Positions 13,601 to 25,284 of a stretch of 64,000 nt of DNA are shown here, piece after piece. The notes beneath the pieces are model-generated. The model was not told the origin of the DNA. It made no database searches and saw only the letters and a program-made list of their open reading frames with translations. Made by a program: the position numbers and the translations under genes. Positions within the stretch are counted from its first letter, which is position 1. The number at the start of each line of letters is the position of its first letter. The DNA comes from Populus alba (lineage: Eukaryota; Streptophyta; Magnoliopsida; Malpighiales; Salicaceae), in the NCBI RefSeq assembly GCF_005239225.2, contig NC_133293.1:15840333-15904332 (forward strand). Direction: 5' to 3'.

Positions 13601-16600
13601 CATAATGGTTTGAGTATGGAGACGCTGCTCTTCACGCAATAGTTCTCCAAAGCAAGCATCCAAGGATGGAACAGGATCACGATTGACTAGAGAGGCACGA
13701 ACGGGTTCATATTCTGGTCGCAATTTCATCAGAAATTGGTCTCGTTGGCTGATTTTATGGACTTGTTGCACTGCCAGCACACCTTCTGCAGAAACCTTGG
13801 CTGTAACAAGATCAGAATAATCACTCCATAAAGCCAGAAAACCACAATAGTAATCTTGAATAGAAAGATCTCCTTGGGTATAGTTGGCAATAGCCAACTC
13901 AAGTTGAAAACGCCTAGCATTGTTGTCTTGGTTATAAACTTGAGTGAGATGATCCCACATAGCCTTTGCAGATCTATAAGGACGTAAAGAAAGGATCAGA
14001 TGTGGCTCCATAGAACTGAGAATCCAGGACATTATTTGTGCATCTTTGGCAGCCCATGCTGCCTTAGCAACCACAGATCCTTCAGCAACCATGTCTTTGT
14101 CACTGCCATCTATATGGCCCCATAACTCCTTTCCCTTGAGAAAAATCTCTAACTGGAATGTCCAGGCAGCATAATTTTTGCCAGTAAATCTGACACAAAC
14201 ATTATCTGACTTCTCCATATAGCTATGACTAAGAAAGAACAAAAAATCTTAAGAATTCTGTGAGAAAACACCAAGCTCTGATACCAAAACAGAATGGTTT
14301 GAATTGCCTTCACCTTTCGACTAGGCTTTCATTATATAGGAAAAGTTGTGTTGTACATGGCCATTACAAAGAGGGAATCTAGGAATTTAAATAAGTTTTC
14401 TCTTTCCTATCAATCATTTATATTCTTATTCCAGCATACAGCTGTAACAGCTGTATGCTTTCCTATTTCCTATTCAAGCATACAGCTGTAATAGCTGTAT
14501 GCTTTGACTTAAGTCTTTCTATTGACAGTTCAGACCTTTCCCATGTCACCAAAAATGACTACACGTTGTACAGAATCTTGACCAGGATAAGGGGGTGCTT
14601 TAAACTGGTATTCTTTACTCCAAATATATGTGCAATTGAACAATCTGTGTCCCAGCTTGTATGCATACCTGAATAATCAAACAAGAAGCATGTTATAGGT
14701 TGAGTCGCATGTGATGCTAAAGGCATGACAGCCTAGGATTCCTTCTAATAAATTAGATTTCAAAACTAATGTTTTCAACAAGCTGATATATTGATTACTA
14801 TAACCTTGTTGATCCTAGGTATTGTGAGAGAATGAAAGAAGGCTTTCCATCAATATAAATCCTTATGTGAGGTTACACTGGTTTATTTGCCTTTTTTTTC
14901 CTACTTCAAATTGAATGCGAGGTAAATAATAATTTGAATCTGCAAGTTCTCAGAGAAAAACATTACTAACTTGTATGGAATTCTGAAAATACCGAATAAG
15001 ATGCATTAAGAACACTAAATATACAATATCTATTATTCTTCTAATAAACTTGAGGGAAAATTATAAATTTATGAGAAATCGAGACCAGGAATCAGGCCAC
15101 TATGCTAGCACAACGTACACTGCGTTGGGCCACAACTCCTTCAAAAAGCTAGTGTGTATATACCCAGGATCACGCCATCCCACTGTCCTTGCTGGTGCAC
15201 CTGTGGATAGGCAAACGTTGTTTGGGATCTTATCAGTATGCTTTAATAAGATTTGACCATAAAATATGTGTTAGATCCTTATAAAATCGAAAAAGATAAA
15301 CAGAAGATATGAATCTTTTGTGTCTAGAAACACGTTAAAAGTACTAGTACAGTATGTGAGCACTGGAAAACTTCAAACTTCAAACTTCACCTTTTTCAGG
15401 TTCCAGACCTTCATTTTATTCCAAAACATTTCTTAGAAAAGGGAACTCAAAAAAATTGAAGAATTACGCACCACACATGCTGCTACGTTCAAAAGTCAGT
15501 GTCCCAGCTGGGGAATGGATAGGAACCCCTCCTTTAGGACCCCATTCAACAAAAGGTTCTGCTTCACTGATCCCATATCCACTTGTCCATGTTACAGTCA
15601 TCTGATTATGATGAAGAAAATTATATCATCTCCTTGAAAAATAGTTAGGACCAAATAAAATGGACAAAATAACATCTGGGTAATAAATATTTAAAGAAAA
15701 AACAATTGGGAAGACTAAAAGGAAAGAAGCTTATGTCAACAGGAATGATATGATGCAACAAAACTTGCAGTGTTCATGCTCAATACATGCATGAGAGCAA
15801 CCATATTCCCGATCATTATGTAATATGCATTGAGCTTGGGGGAGAGACTGGATTTACTTCATCCCATTTTTTTCCTTGCGCCAAGCGTGGATAGGCCGGT
15901 GCATTTGGATTTGAGAAAGCAACTTTATTCGAGACAGCAACCAGCTTCGGCTGTTATACAAGAAAACAAAAGGAATGAATGACAAATCGCAGCAGGGATT
16001 AACTAAGGATATGCAAAACGTAACAAAGCAGCCATGTCTCTCGTGAAGGATTTCATATTAAGCAACGATTAACAGAACATAGGGGGGTAAAACTGAAGAT
16101 CTACTTTTTATACAGAAATGTAGTGATAGGAGAATTCAACAATTTAATAGATACCGAAAATTGGTTGTGGACAAACTGAGTTTGTGAGACAAATCTTGTT
16201 ATCACATAACCACAAAGATTGTAGGGAAGTTTTGAGCTTTACATTCAAAAAACCACCAGTAAATAGTGCAAAAGAGAAGTCCGATCTTTGGTTGATCATC
16301 TGCAGCTTCAGTGATCCTTTTCCTGTATCCTTATACTGAGGACTAGAGTAGTTGGCATATTGAAACTGTCAATAGAAGTAAGGCAGTCAAGATTAAGAGC
16401 TGGCTGTAATCTAATTATTCCACAACGAAGAAGAGCATGGGATGGGATTGAAAACAACGCTGGAATGAACCTTAATAGGTGCAGAACACAGTAGTGGAGG
16501 ATAAACTCTTGGATTTTCTGAGGGGCAGGTGGAAGCACTGAATTTAGAAAGGAGTACAACTCTAGTTAGAACAACTTGGTTCAGTTCTAATTATTGAAGA

Positions 16601-17167
16601 AAACAGAAACGTCGCGCTCGCATCGATATATAGATACGTATTTTAATTGACAGCAATGCATGATATATTTGGCAGAAGATTTCGAAAGGTGAAGGTATCC
16701 TATTAAATACCTGAAATTGGCAGGAGAAAATACTCCAATCCAATCATCAACTGACGGGATTGGAGTACTATACTCAACAGTCACCCACTCTGAATTCTGT
16801 CCCTGAAATAGGAAAGACAACTTAACCGTCAAAATACACCGGATTCTTGAAATGTCTACCTGATCAGCAGCCCAAAATGGCACCCCGTCTTGAAATGCGT
16901 ACAGAGTTTAACGACCATGAAACGATATAATTAATAGTCAAAAGAAAGAGAGACCACAACCACAGTAGTGGTAGAAAGGAAGCTTACAGTAGTCAGTCCA
17001 AGAATGGAAGGAGAGGCTTCAACATAGGCAAGAGGAGTAAGGGCAAGAGTTGCTTCATGTATAGCTATTCTCGAGAGAGGATGATCTCCATGTGAGCTTG
17101 TCTCTTGAAGATTTGTAAGTATTAATAAAGATGGAATAAAGATCATCAACCTTAATCCTCTCGTCAT
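7663..17167 (-). CDS. Purple acid phosphatase, PAP27/PAP1-like (copy A, carries a copia insertion)
   Basis: This is a secreted dinuclear-metal phosphoesterase of the plant purple acid phosphatase family; some members of this subgroup are annotated as probably inactive. Twelve exons run 17167-16988, 16802-16711, 16537-16471, 16365-16243, 15950-15858, 15601-15472, 15200-15119, 14668-14536, 9586-9381, 9301-9176, 8689-8380 and 7968-7663, giving 615 residues. An N-terminal signal peptide (hydrophobic residues 8-19) is followed by the fibronectin-like N-terminal region. Metal-binding motifs are GDMG (Asp297), GDICY (337-341), GNHE (370-373), the LAH motif (His460) that replaces VxxH, and GHVH (501-504). 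All phases agree. Intron 8 is expanded by a 4.7-kb copia element inserted 8 nt after its donor. The gene lies head-to-tail with a second PAP gene. Confidence 0.92.
9806..10099 (-). repeat. 3' LTR of the copia element (294 bp, with internal duplication)
   Basis: This LTR matches the one at 14287-14527 but is 53 bp longer, because a segment carrying a palindromic unit is duplicated in tandem (about 9971-10075). It has three palindromes of the form AGCATACAGCT-spacer-AGCTGTATGCT at 9952-9978, 9996-10022 and 10049-10075. In element orientation it starts with TGTCAATAG. Confidence 0.93.
10100..10110 (-). other. Polypurine tract of the copia element
   Basis: The minus strand reads TTGAGGGGGGA immediately before the TGTCAATAG start of the 3' LTR, the expected place for plus-strand priming. 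Confidence 0.85.
10107..10622 (-). pseudogene. Copia RNase H segment
   Basis: The frame used by the second reverse transcriptase half resumes after the in-frame TGA. It carries typical copia RNase H motifs (YSDADYAGC, SSTESEYRAM, LFADNTSAI, HIEVDCHFIRD). It ends just before the polypurine tract, as expected for the C terminus of the polyprotein. Confidence 0.85.
10623..12072 (-). pseudogene. Copia reverse transcriptase segment (two frames)
   Basis: The N-terminal half (12072 down to about 11430) ends in the RT entry motif (WQQAMQEELNALEANQTW, YKARLVALGN). The second half continues in another frame from about 11430 with LDVKNAFLHGDL and the catalytic YVDDIVITG. The frame change falls in a short A run. 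The second frame ends at a TGA at 10623-10625, after the RYIHGT motif. Confidence 0.88.
12075..12638 (-). pseudogene. Copia integrase core segment
   Basis: This frame, different from that of gag, carries the integrase catalytic core: the first Asp lies in FVTFIDDYSRYTW, the second in LRSDSGGEY, and the Glu in QQNGVAERKNRHLL. It is open for 187 codons. The upstream junction with the gag-protease frame and the downstream junction with the reverse transcriptase frame both show a frame change, with short T runs at the breaks. Confidence 0.88.
12761..14218 (-). pseudogene. Copia gag, protease and pre-integrase segment
   Basis: This 485-codon open frame is the first part of the gag-pol polyprotein. 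It begins MEKSDNVCVRF, the start chosen over an ATG 24 bases upstream because it matches the usual copia gag start. It shows a UBN2-type gag region, then two CCHC zinc knuckles (CYSCKKYGHIAPHC and CNYCKQLGHIIKEC), the aspartic protease site WILDSGASNHM, and the pre-integrase motif WHKRLGHPN near its end. The frame closes at 12761, before the integrase core, so the polyprotein is broken here. Confidence 0.88.
14275..14286 (-). other. Primer-binding site of the copia element (initiator Met-tRNA type)
   Basis: The minus strand reads TGGTATCAGAGC, complementary to the 3' end of plant initiator methionine tRNA, the usual primer of copia elements. It abuts the 5' LTR with no spacer. Confidence 0.9.
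14287..14527 (-). repeat. 5' LTR of the copia element (241 bp)
   Basis: In element orientation it starts TGTCAATAG at 14527 and ends at 14287, directly against the primer-binding site. It carries two copies of the palindrome (14433-14459 and 14477-14503). A TATA-like stretch (ctatataat on the minus strand, 14331-14339) is the likely element promoter. Confidence 0.93.
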
Positions 17168-18245
17168 TCCAACTTGTAATTAGAAACTACTGAACCCAAC
17201 ACAGATAAAAGAAAGCAGAAGGTCTTTTTTCTATATATAAAAAAAAAAACATATATCCAAACTCAGAAAATAAAAGACACTTGACTGAAACGGATAAAAG
17301 ACTGCTAAAATTAACAGAATTATATTAACGTTTAGGAATTGGTAGCAAGTGGAAGAAGAAGACTACTGGCTAGCTAGCTAAGCCAGTAGTAAGCAGAAAC
17401 ATGGAATCTTCAAAAGGTATATCCTACTCCGCAAATATAATGGTTACGGCTGGGTCTATGGGCCTTTGGCCCATGTTATTAATTCCATAACTAGACTTGG
17501 GCCCGGTCTTCTGACTGATGGATCAATCGGTGAAGCACGGAGTCAATTTATAAACTTAAGAAATATCCAAGTTTCTCTAATAAATAAATTTCTGAAGTAT
17601 GGTGTTTATTCCAATTCCAATTACATATTAATAATATCAAAATGAATTTGTATTGTACCATACATATTCACTGATAAAAATCCTTTAGTCAATGATTTAA
17701 TTATTCTCTACTTCAACTTGCATCTTGCTTTTCTTTTTAGTGTTGATACTTGAAATCTAACAATAGTTAATAAAGGTTGATTCAGACTGATTATTTTATA
17801 AAAATATTTTTTTATTTAAAAATATATTAAAATAATATATATTTTTATTTTTTTAAAATAATTATATCAAAAACCATACAAAAATAAAACAAAAATCAAT
17901 TTTAAATTAAGTGATAATGTATTAAGGATGGATATATAATAAGACTTCAACAATCACATTACGGAAAAAGAATATTACGCACAAAAAACTGCCATCCGGA
18001 AGAGTAATGCATTATCACTTAAAACTGAGTGATGTTTAATCAACAGCAACAAGCTCTTTAACATCTTCAAGTCTTGTGTAACTGCAACATGGATCATTAT
18101 TACATTTTTTTTGTTTTGTTTTTTTTTTTTATTTTTGGAAAAGAAAGGTCAAAGGAAGCTTTATTCAGAACTGTAATGGCTAAAACAAAATACTAAAATT
18201 CAACAAAGAATGCTCAACAGGAAGTTCTCTGAATTCAAACGCAGG
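17168..18245. other. PAP copy A promoter region and intergenic spacer to PAP copy B
   Basis: This spacer holds the promoter of copy A on its left and the 3' end region of copy B on its right. It includes the sequence TGGAATCTTC followed by a PHR1-type site (17417-17424), an imperfect hairpin near 17366-17388, and an AT-rich repeat at about 17785-17880. No gene was seen. Confidence 0.6.
17417..17424. promoter_or_regulatory. P1BS-like motif (PHR1 site) upstream of PAP copy A
   Basis: GTATATCC fits the palindromic consensus GNATATNC bound by PHR1, the plant phosphate-starvation regulator. It is about 250 bp upstream of the start codon and follows TGGAATCTTC. The same pair occurs upstream of copy B. 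The motif alone is short and could arise by chance. Confidence 0.4.
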
Positions 18246-21200
18246 TCAAGATGCAAGGGTCATGCTTGGACAGCTATCCACCGTGCAGGCCAAGATGTCT
18301 CTGTAGTCCCGGGATATCTTGAAAGAGTCATAAACCTTTCCATCCCTACTTTTCTTGTACTCAAACAACAGGTTAGAATGGTCAAAAGCTGTAAGTTTAA
18401 CAAATCCGTAATCATGGTCTTTAAAGTAACTCCATGTAGTATTGATGGGTGTGAAATCTGCAAGGCTCGCTCCTCCTCCACCCGCAACCACATGTATTGT
18501 TCCATTTAAGGTGCCCTTGTAGAAGAATTTCTCTTTGCTCGTGCAAATATTCTATAACGATAAACAAGAAAACAAATTAGGTTCAATGGTGTGATAAAGT
18601 TGGGTGTTGAATATATAAATCCAGGTTGCAGGTTTATTTGATAATTATTGACATACATAAATTGGCATTTACTAGAATTACTGAAAAGAAATGCCAGTTT
18701 CCATAGAGCTTGCTGTTTATAGGAAGAAACTCCACGTAAAAAGAGATGGATACAGTCATGGACTTCAAGCAATTTATTATCCAAGGTAATTCTCAATTAA
18801 GTAGAAAGAACCTGCCTATTGTAAGAAACATGAAAACATAGTTTTGGGCATATAAAGAAATACTAGAACAAACAAGTAGTGCAACATCTAAATACTGTGT
18901 TCCCACAAGATTTCCCCCCCGGTAGAGCACAAGATACTGATATTAATGGTCACTAAATACAGTTTCAAAAAATTGCGCCCCAGAGTCTCAGGACTTTTTA
19001 AAGGATGTGGGCAAGATAACTGGAATATGGTCCAGACTTCACTTCTCGACCCGACTCTACAAGTTACAAAAACAGAAATGCAGAAGTGAATGGCTTTTAA
19101 GTTGATTTTTGTTTTTCGTGTATGTTTTTGGACTTTTTAAGGAATGTTGACAAGATAACCGGAATATTATCCACCCACTTATTGCCTCTGCTCAGGTTCC
19201 AGGCTTGGACTACCAGGCCAGGCACTTTTAAGTTGAAATGACCTGACTTTCAGATTAGTACATATAGAGCAAAGAGAAATAACTTGTGGGCGTGGGTCCC
19301 TAGTGGAACTTGTGTTCATACCTGGTAAATGGGACATGTCCTTTCATAATTGTGAACATGGCCGTACATGGCTATATCAACCTTGTACTTCTGCCAAAGC
19401 TTTTGAAGGCTCTCCCTTCCCATAGGTTCCTCAAATGATCCTTCATCAGCATACCAGGTAGCAGATGAATAACCTAGCACCCGATGTGCAAGGAAAATTA
19501 GCCATGGTTGCTTTTGTCTATCAGCAGAAGCAAGGCAATGCTCAATAAATTTGTATTGTTCAGTTCCCTCCCTCCAATCATGTTCTGTGTCAGCTATGCA
19601 AAATCTGAACATGCCATAGTCAGTGGAATACCTAGTAGCAGGGAATCAGAGGATCAGAATATCTGCTTACAATTACATGCAGAAACTAGGAATCAATTAT
19701 TGGCATGTTCTTCTAGGACAAGAAAAAATAACTGAAATGTCTTAGAAAAACCCCAAATAGTGGGTTTCAGTGAGGAAGAAACCAAAGAAGCCACAATTTT
19801 TCTTGTTTCGTTTACCATTAACGAGGTCTGAACTAAATTACCATCAACATTCAAAATTACAAATGGAATAACCATAACCATTCAAGGTTAATTATCTTCA
19901 AAAAAATTCTAAAAAATTTCCCATACCAGAATTTAGCCCTGTTCTCAGCAGGGACATAGAACATTGTCTCAGCCAATACACCACATTCTCCTCCAGAATC
20001 TGAGTTCCCATAGAAGGATCCTGTTCCAGGCCAGTCACGTTCATGGTTACCACTGAAATGATACAACGTCAATGACCATATAAGATGAAGTGGATGAATA
20101 ATACAAGCACAAACAAACAATACAGATAACTTGTGACAAACCTTGCAATCATGTAAGGAACAGTAGATGCAATTGGCTCAACCTGTGCAGTGAACTGGTC
20201 CCACTGAGAAAGGTATCCATTTGCATAGCATATATCACCAATGTGGAAGACTATATCAATGTTTTTCAAGTCTTGAATAAGCTGCTTGGTAGTGTTAAGG
20301 GAGCCACGCTGGTAATTGTTATATTCATTCGAGCCATCAGCTTCATCCTGCAAGGTGAAAAGTACTTCAAAATGTGCACCAATGCTTGTGAATTGATTCA
20401 CTTTACAATCTCTATTCATCCAAAAAGAGAGAGCTTTACAATCTTCGAAACTGTGAAAGAAGGCATAACTTTATGACATACAGTGACGTTGACATTAGTG
20501 GAAGTCATTGAAGAAAAACATTAGTAATTTAAGTCATTTAAACATGACACTGATGCATTTCTTTCCTAAAGGAGTTAGATAAATATACATTGGACAATAT
20601 TAAAAAAGATTTACGCGTGTTGGGGTCACTGAATCCAGAAAAAATTGTCTCATCAGTGCATATCTTTCATGTTATTAATGTTCCTGATGAGCATATCTGT
20701 TTAGGATGCGATTTTATATTTAGATGTGCAAATTATTTGGGAGAAAGTTCTGACCTTTCCCATGTCTCCAAAAATAACAACACGTTGTACAGAACTTTGA
20801 CCCGGATATGGAGATGCTCTAAACTGGTACACTTGACTCCAAACATATGTACCGTTGAATAATTTATGCCCAAGCTTGTATGTATACCTGCATAATCAGT
20901 AAGGCAGTAGATTTTTAACACAGCGCTAATCTCTTACAAATGATTTGGTTTGAGATGCTCATACTATTTGATGTGAATGGGCTTCCTTTACTGTCCTCTA
21001 CATGCTCTATTGGAAACCATCATTTCATCAAACAGTGGTCTAAAAACCAAAATATATGCATAACATTACTCTAACTTGTGCATGCATGATATAAGACATC
21101 ATTCCATTCCTATCAACTGAGCTTGGTCATTTATTATTTGGGGGAAATGGTCCAATCTGTCCTTTATACTGGGGTGAGTCTTCAATTATATCCTTAATTG

Positions 21201-23876
21201 AGTCAATTATATCTTTATAAAATGACTGAGTTTCCAATCTATCCATTAGTTTTTTTTTTTGTCTAAATGAACTGAATCAGCCATGCATATGACTTCATAT
21301 TATACCAAAAATGGTCAAGAGCTTTGTGGACTTGTCAGTAATGTGCAAAGTACGTGACAAGCATAAAAAAATATTTCTAAAAAATTCACATGGGGCCGGT
21401 CCTCTCTCCCTATTTGAAACCTCCCTCTCCTCCCCTCTCCTTCCCTATCTCTCCAGTACCCCCTTCTACTCCACTGAAGTTGCCATTTTCAGTATAATAT
21501 TAAGTCATGTAAATGACTTAATATTATAATTTGGAGTTTAAAAAGTTAATAGAAGGATAGATTGGAAACTCGATCATTTATAAGGATAAAAGTGACTCAA
21601 TCAAGGATATAAGAATAGATCAGAAACTCGCCCCATTATATGTGGACAAACCAGGCCATTTCCCCTTATTATTTCGACACAAGTTAGCACATCAGAAATC
21701 AACAATGGGCCACAGAATATTATAGGTTAAGATAATGCATGACATACACAGAATTCGGCCATAACTCCTTCAGAAAACTTGTGTGAATAAATCCAGGATC
21801 ACGCCACCCAACTGTCCTTGCTGGTGCACCTGCATATACATTTGATAAGGTGAATCATCTACAAATAGAAAAGAAGCAGTCAAAACGTTTTTAGAATGCT
21901 AACCATACAGGTAAACAATAAACAAGCTAGAGAACAATCAACTTGTTGGTGCAAACTCTGCTAATTAAGACTTAACTAAATTGATAATTTTTTACCATTA
22001 TGCTACCGTACTCGACATAATGAATTTAAATGTGTTGGGGTAATTCTTTTCTGTTTTCCTAATGAAAGAAGAGACCATGTAGCATTTCTGATATGCCAAT
22101 TCTAGTTGATGTACACTTCTTTGAAATTCAAAGTTTGAAAACCAAGATAGACAATGGGCTTTCATTCTAATGTCACTTTCAGCCAATTCCAAGCTATCAT
22201 GTAATAACACAAGGTAAAAAAGCCACCCACCACACATGCTATTACGATTAAAAGTCAGTGTGCCAGCTGGGGATCGCATATGATCACCATCTTTTCGACC
22301 CCATTCAACAAAGGGTTCTGCCTCATTGATCCCGTACCCACTTGTCCATGTTACAGTCATCTGAGTATAAGAGTTCACAGCAAAGTTATAACTTTGAAAA
22401 ATAGTTGGCCCAGTATAAAATAAAGTTTATAAACTAAGGTGACAAAAAAAACAACACTTGATTTCTAATAACAAGCTTGCAGTGTACATAAATAATTCAT
22501 CAAAATGTGATAAAAAAATATATTTTATATACGCAACAAAGAGCTTCACATATTCCTCTAGGTATTCTAGGTATCACATATGAACTTTCAGATAGAAAAA
22601 AAGGGAAAGTAGGCATTACTTCATTCCATATCTTTCCTTGTGCTAAGCGTGGGTAAACTGGCGCATTTGGATTGGTGAAAGCAACTTTATTTGACACTGC
22701 CACCACCTTGGGCTATTATGAAAGAGCGGATAATTAGATTGAATTTGCAGCATGGTCAACCATGATGGAATACCAAAACAACCATACTCATCAAATAAAT
22801 TTGAAATAATCAGAGAACTGTGAAAGCTGCGAGAAGAAGAAGATTAATAGGAAAATTAATCATTGGTGTCATTTACTTTATGTGAAATAATCTATTTATC
22901 ACATTGCAAGTAAAGAGCAGAGAAAATCAAAAGCATACATTCGTTAAACCTCCAGAAAAAAGCACAAAAGAGAAATCTGATCTCTGGTTAATTAACTGAA
23001 GCCTCAACGACCCCTTTCCCTCCTTTCTGTATCCTGGACTACTGTAGTTTGCATACTGATACTGCAAGATTAACACAGTGTATTGGTATCCCTTGTCACT
23101 TCAAGAAAAAGGGTAGGTTAAAGAGCAAAAGTCTTGTGGAAGAGAGGTGAGGATGAACCTTAATAGGTGCAGTACACAAAAATGGAGGAGCTTGTTTTGA
23201 GCCATCATCAGGGTTGCAGGTGGAGGCACTGGAAATTGATAAAGATAAGCATTCTCAATTCGATAATTGTTGAATTTATTCAAACACTCACAGGAATACC
23301 ATTGAAAACATGGCAGATTTTGACAATAACAGAATTTAAGAAGCCAGGCCAGTTTTATGATGCAAAAATCTACACATACCTGAAATCAGCAGGAGAAAAC
23401 ACTCCTATCCAGTCGTCATTTGATGGGTTTGGAGAAGCGTACTCCAATGTAACCCACTCAGAATTTTGCCCCTAAAACAGTGAAAGAAATTTCCAATCAC
23501 ACAACAAATTGATTTCCCCATATTGTCAGACCTTGGCCATTGTATCACTTCATTCAAAACCCAGAGGATATAGTAATCACATCTCAGTTTCCAAAATAGG
23601 CAAACATCTTGCAATTAAAAAAAGCAAAAAAAAAAAAAAAAAGACAAAGCTTTGGTCATATTATGGGAAATGAATAAAATAACCGCTGCTGCAAAAGCCT
23701 ACCTTGAGTCCAAGAATTGAAGGGGAGGCTTTAATATCAGCATTTTCAAAAAGTTGAAGTCTCGTGTTATGAACAGCGATTCTTGAAAGAGGTTGCTCTC
23801 CATGTGAATTCGCCACTTGAAGAGTTGCAAGAACCAGTAGAATAGCAAAGAAGACAAGTTCTAATCCTCTCATCAT
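18246..23876 (-). CDS. Purple acid phosphatase, PAP27/PAP1-like (copy B)
   Basis: This is the tandem paralogue of the PAP gene at 7663-17167. Twelve exons run 23876-23703, 23471-23380, 23228-23159, 23061-22939, 22712-22620, 22360-22231, 21829-21748, 20887-20755, 20347-20142, 20052-19927, 19631-19322 and 18551-18246, giving 614 residues. Ten of the twelve exons have exactly the same length as in copy A; only exons 1 and 3 differ, by multiples of three. The start is the first of two adjacent ATGs (MMRGLEL) before a hydrophobic signal peptide. All five metal-site blocks are kept: GDMG, GDICY, GNHE, FLAH and GHVH. There is no copia element in intron 8; intron 7 holds a MITE. The gene appears intact. 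Confidence 0.93.
21140..21665. mobile_element. Mutator-like MITE (526 bp) in PAP copy B intron 7
   Basis: The segment starts gggggaaatggtccaatctg and ends ggccatttcccc, forming long imperfect terminal inverted repeats of roughly 110 bp. It is flanked by an exact 9-bp duplication TTATTATTT (21131-21139 and 21666-21674). The 9-bp duplication and long inverted repeats point to a non-autonomous Mutator-like element. It has no coding capacity. Confidence 0.8.
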
Positions 23877-24324
23877 CCGAACCCAATATCTGAAATTTAA
23901 AAAAAAAAAAAAAAAACAAACAAACTTTTCGATCACATTGAAATTTTTTAGCTATCTAAAACAACTCATGAAAAAATGCAGTTTAATTTTAAACGATGAC
24001 CAAAAAAGTAAGCCAACAGGTGCGTATAAATCCCAGGCAGCATAAGAACTGAGCTACGCAACCAAAAGGAAGTAGAGAAAGTACTAACCAGTATAACAAT
24101 CCTGAATTGCTAGTAGTTGAAGTATAGTACAACAATAAAATAAAATAAAATAAAATAAACAATAACAGGGGAAAAAGTATCGGGTTTGTGATTGAATTTG
24201 AATCTATTTAGCAAGAAGTAGAAGAAGAAGAAGCTGGACTGACTGATCACATAAGAGGGAGTGATGGGATGGCAAATTATAGTAGTGGGAGCAGCAAATA
24301 TGAGCAGGCTTGGAATCTTCTTTT

Positions 24325-24332
24325 GGATATTC
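24325..24332. promoter_or_regulatory. P1BS-like motif (PHR1 site) upstream of PAP copy B
   Basis: GGATATTC fits GNATATNC and lies about 450 bp upstream of the start codon. It is preceded by TGGAATCTTC, the same decamer seen before the copy A site, which suggests a promoter block kept since the duplication. Confidence 0.4.
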
Positions 24333-25284
24333 TAACAAATGTCCAATAAGGAAGGGCGGAGAGTCAACTGTTTAGTGGTTGCCTCGCCGGAGAATTATAT
24401 CGCCGGGCACATGATACGAAGTGTGTACACCACACGGCAGTTTCCCTACTTTCTTTCTGTTTTCCAATACTATATTATGTGATCCACAAACGCGGCTAAA
24501 ATAGAGTTTAGCAAAAGTTTAATTTTTTTAAATTAATTTTCTTATTATTTTAATAATTTAATATTAAAAACAATTTAGTATTTTCAACAAAATAAACTTT
24601 CAAAAAATAGCATTTTTAAATATATATACACACATGGGCGCGCGCGCAAGTAAAGGGGGTGAAAACAGGAAAATATGCTTCTGATTTGCATAAACATTTC
24701 TTTTCTTTTTTTAATAATTATGCTTACAAGCTAAGTATAAGAGCAGTATTTTATTTTAGGCCATCATTTTGTCTCAAATAAACTGCTATGAAATTAAGGA
24801 AAACACGGTCCAATTTGTCGTCTGATGCCGAAGTTTGTCTCGGTTTCTTAACACTTTGAAATCAATTGAGGAGATTATTAGATACATACCATAATAAATA
24901 AATACATGATCTTTTTATATGTGGGGGCATTAAATTTGGTCCGGCGACGGTACAAGAATACAATCTGTGGGCAGTGCACCCCCATCGCATTCTGGATTTG
25001 CCAACCAGTGACGTGCCAACCAGGAGTCAAATAATAAATTGAGATCCTCGGTAATTGTCAATATTACGGAATCACATTCAAATTCAAGAATATATGAATG
25101 TGATCAATAACACCTCTAATAAAAAAAAAATTCATCAAAAGATTCCAAAATTTGCTTCTTTTGGAAACCTTCTTGGCCAAAAGATACAGGTATCTCGTTC
25201 ATGAAGTTCTGAAAAAACTTCAGGTAGAAAATAGATTGTTTCATACAGTTTTTCTAGAACAATATTTTTTTGCTGTTTTTTTTT

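Larger units (their letters stand above)
9806..14527 (-). mobile_element. Full-length Ty1/copia LTR retrotransposon inside PAP copy A intron 8
   Basis: The element is bounded by direct LTRs and flanked by the 5-bp duplication GTTCA at 9801-9805 and 14528-14532. It lies in the same orientation as the PAP gene. Order in its own direction is LTR, primer-binding site, gag with zinc knuckles, protease, integrase, reverse transcriptase, RNase H, polypurine tract, LTR; integrase before reverse transcriptase is diagnostic of copia. The coding region is interrupted by several frame changes and one in-frame stop. The aligned parts of the LTRs differ at only about two bases, indicating recent insertion. 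Confidence 0.95.
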
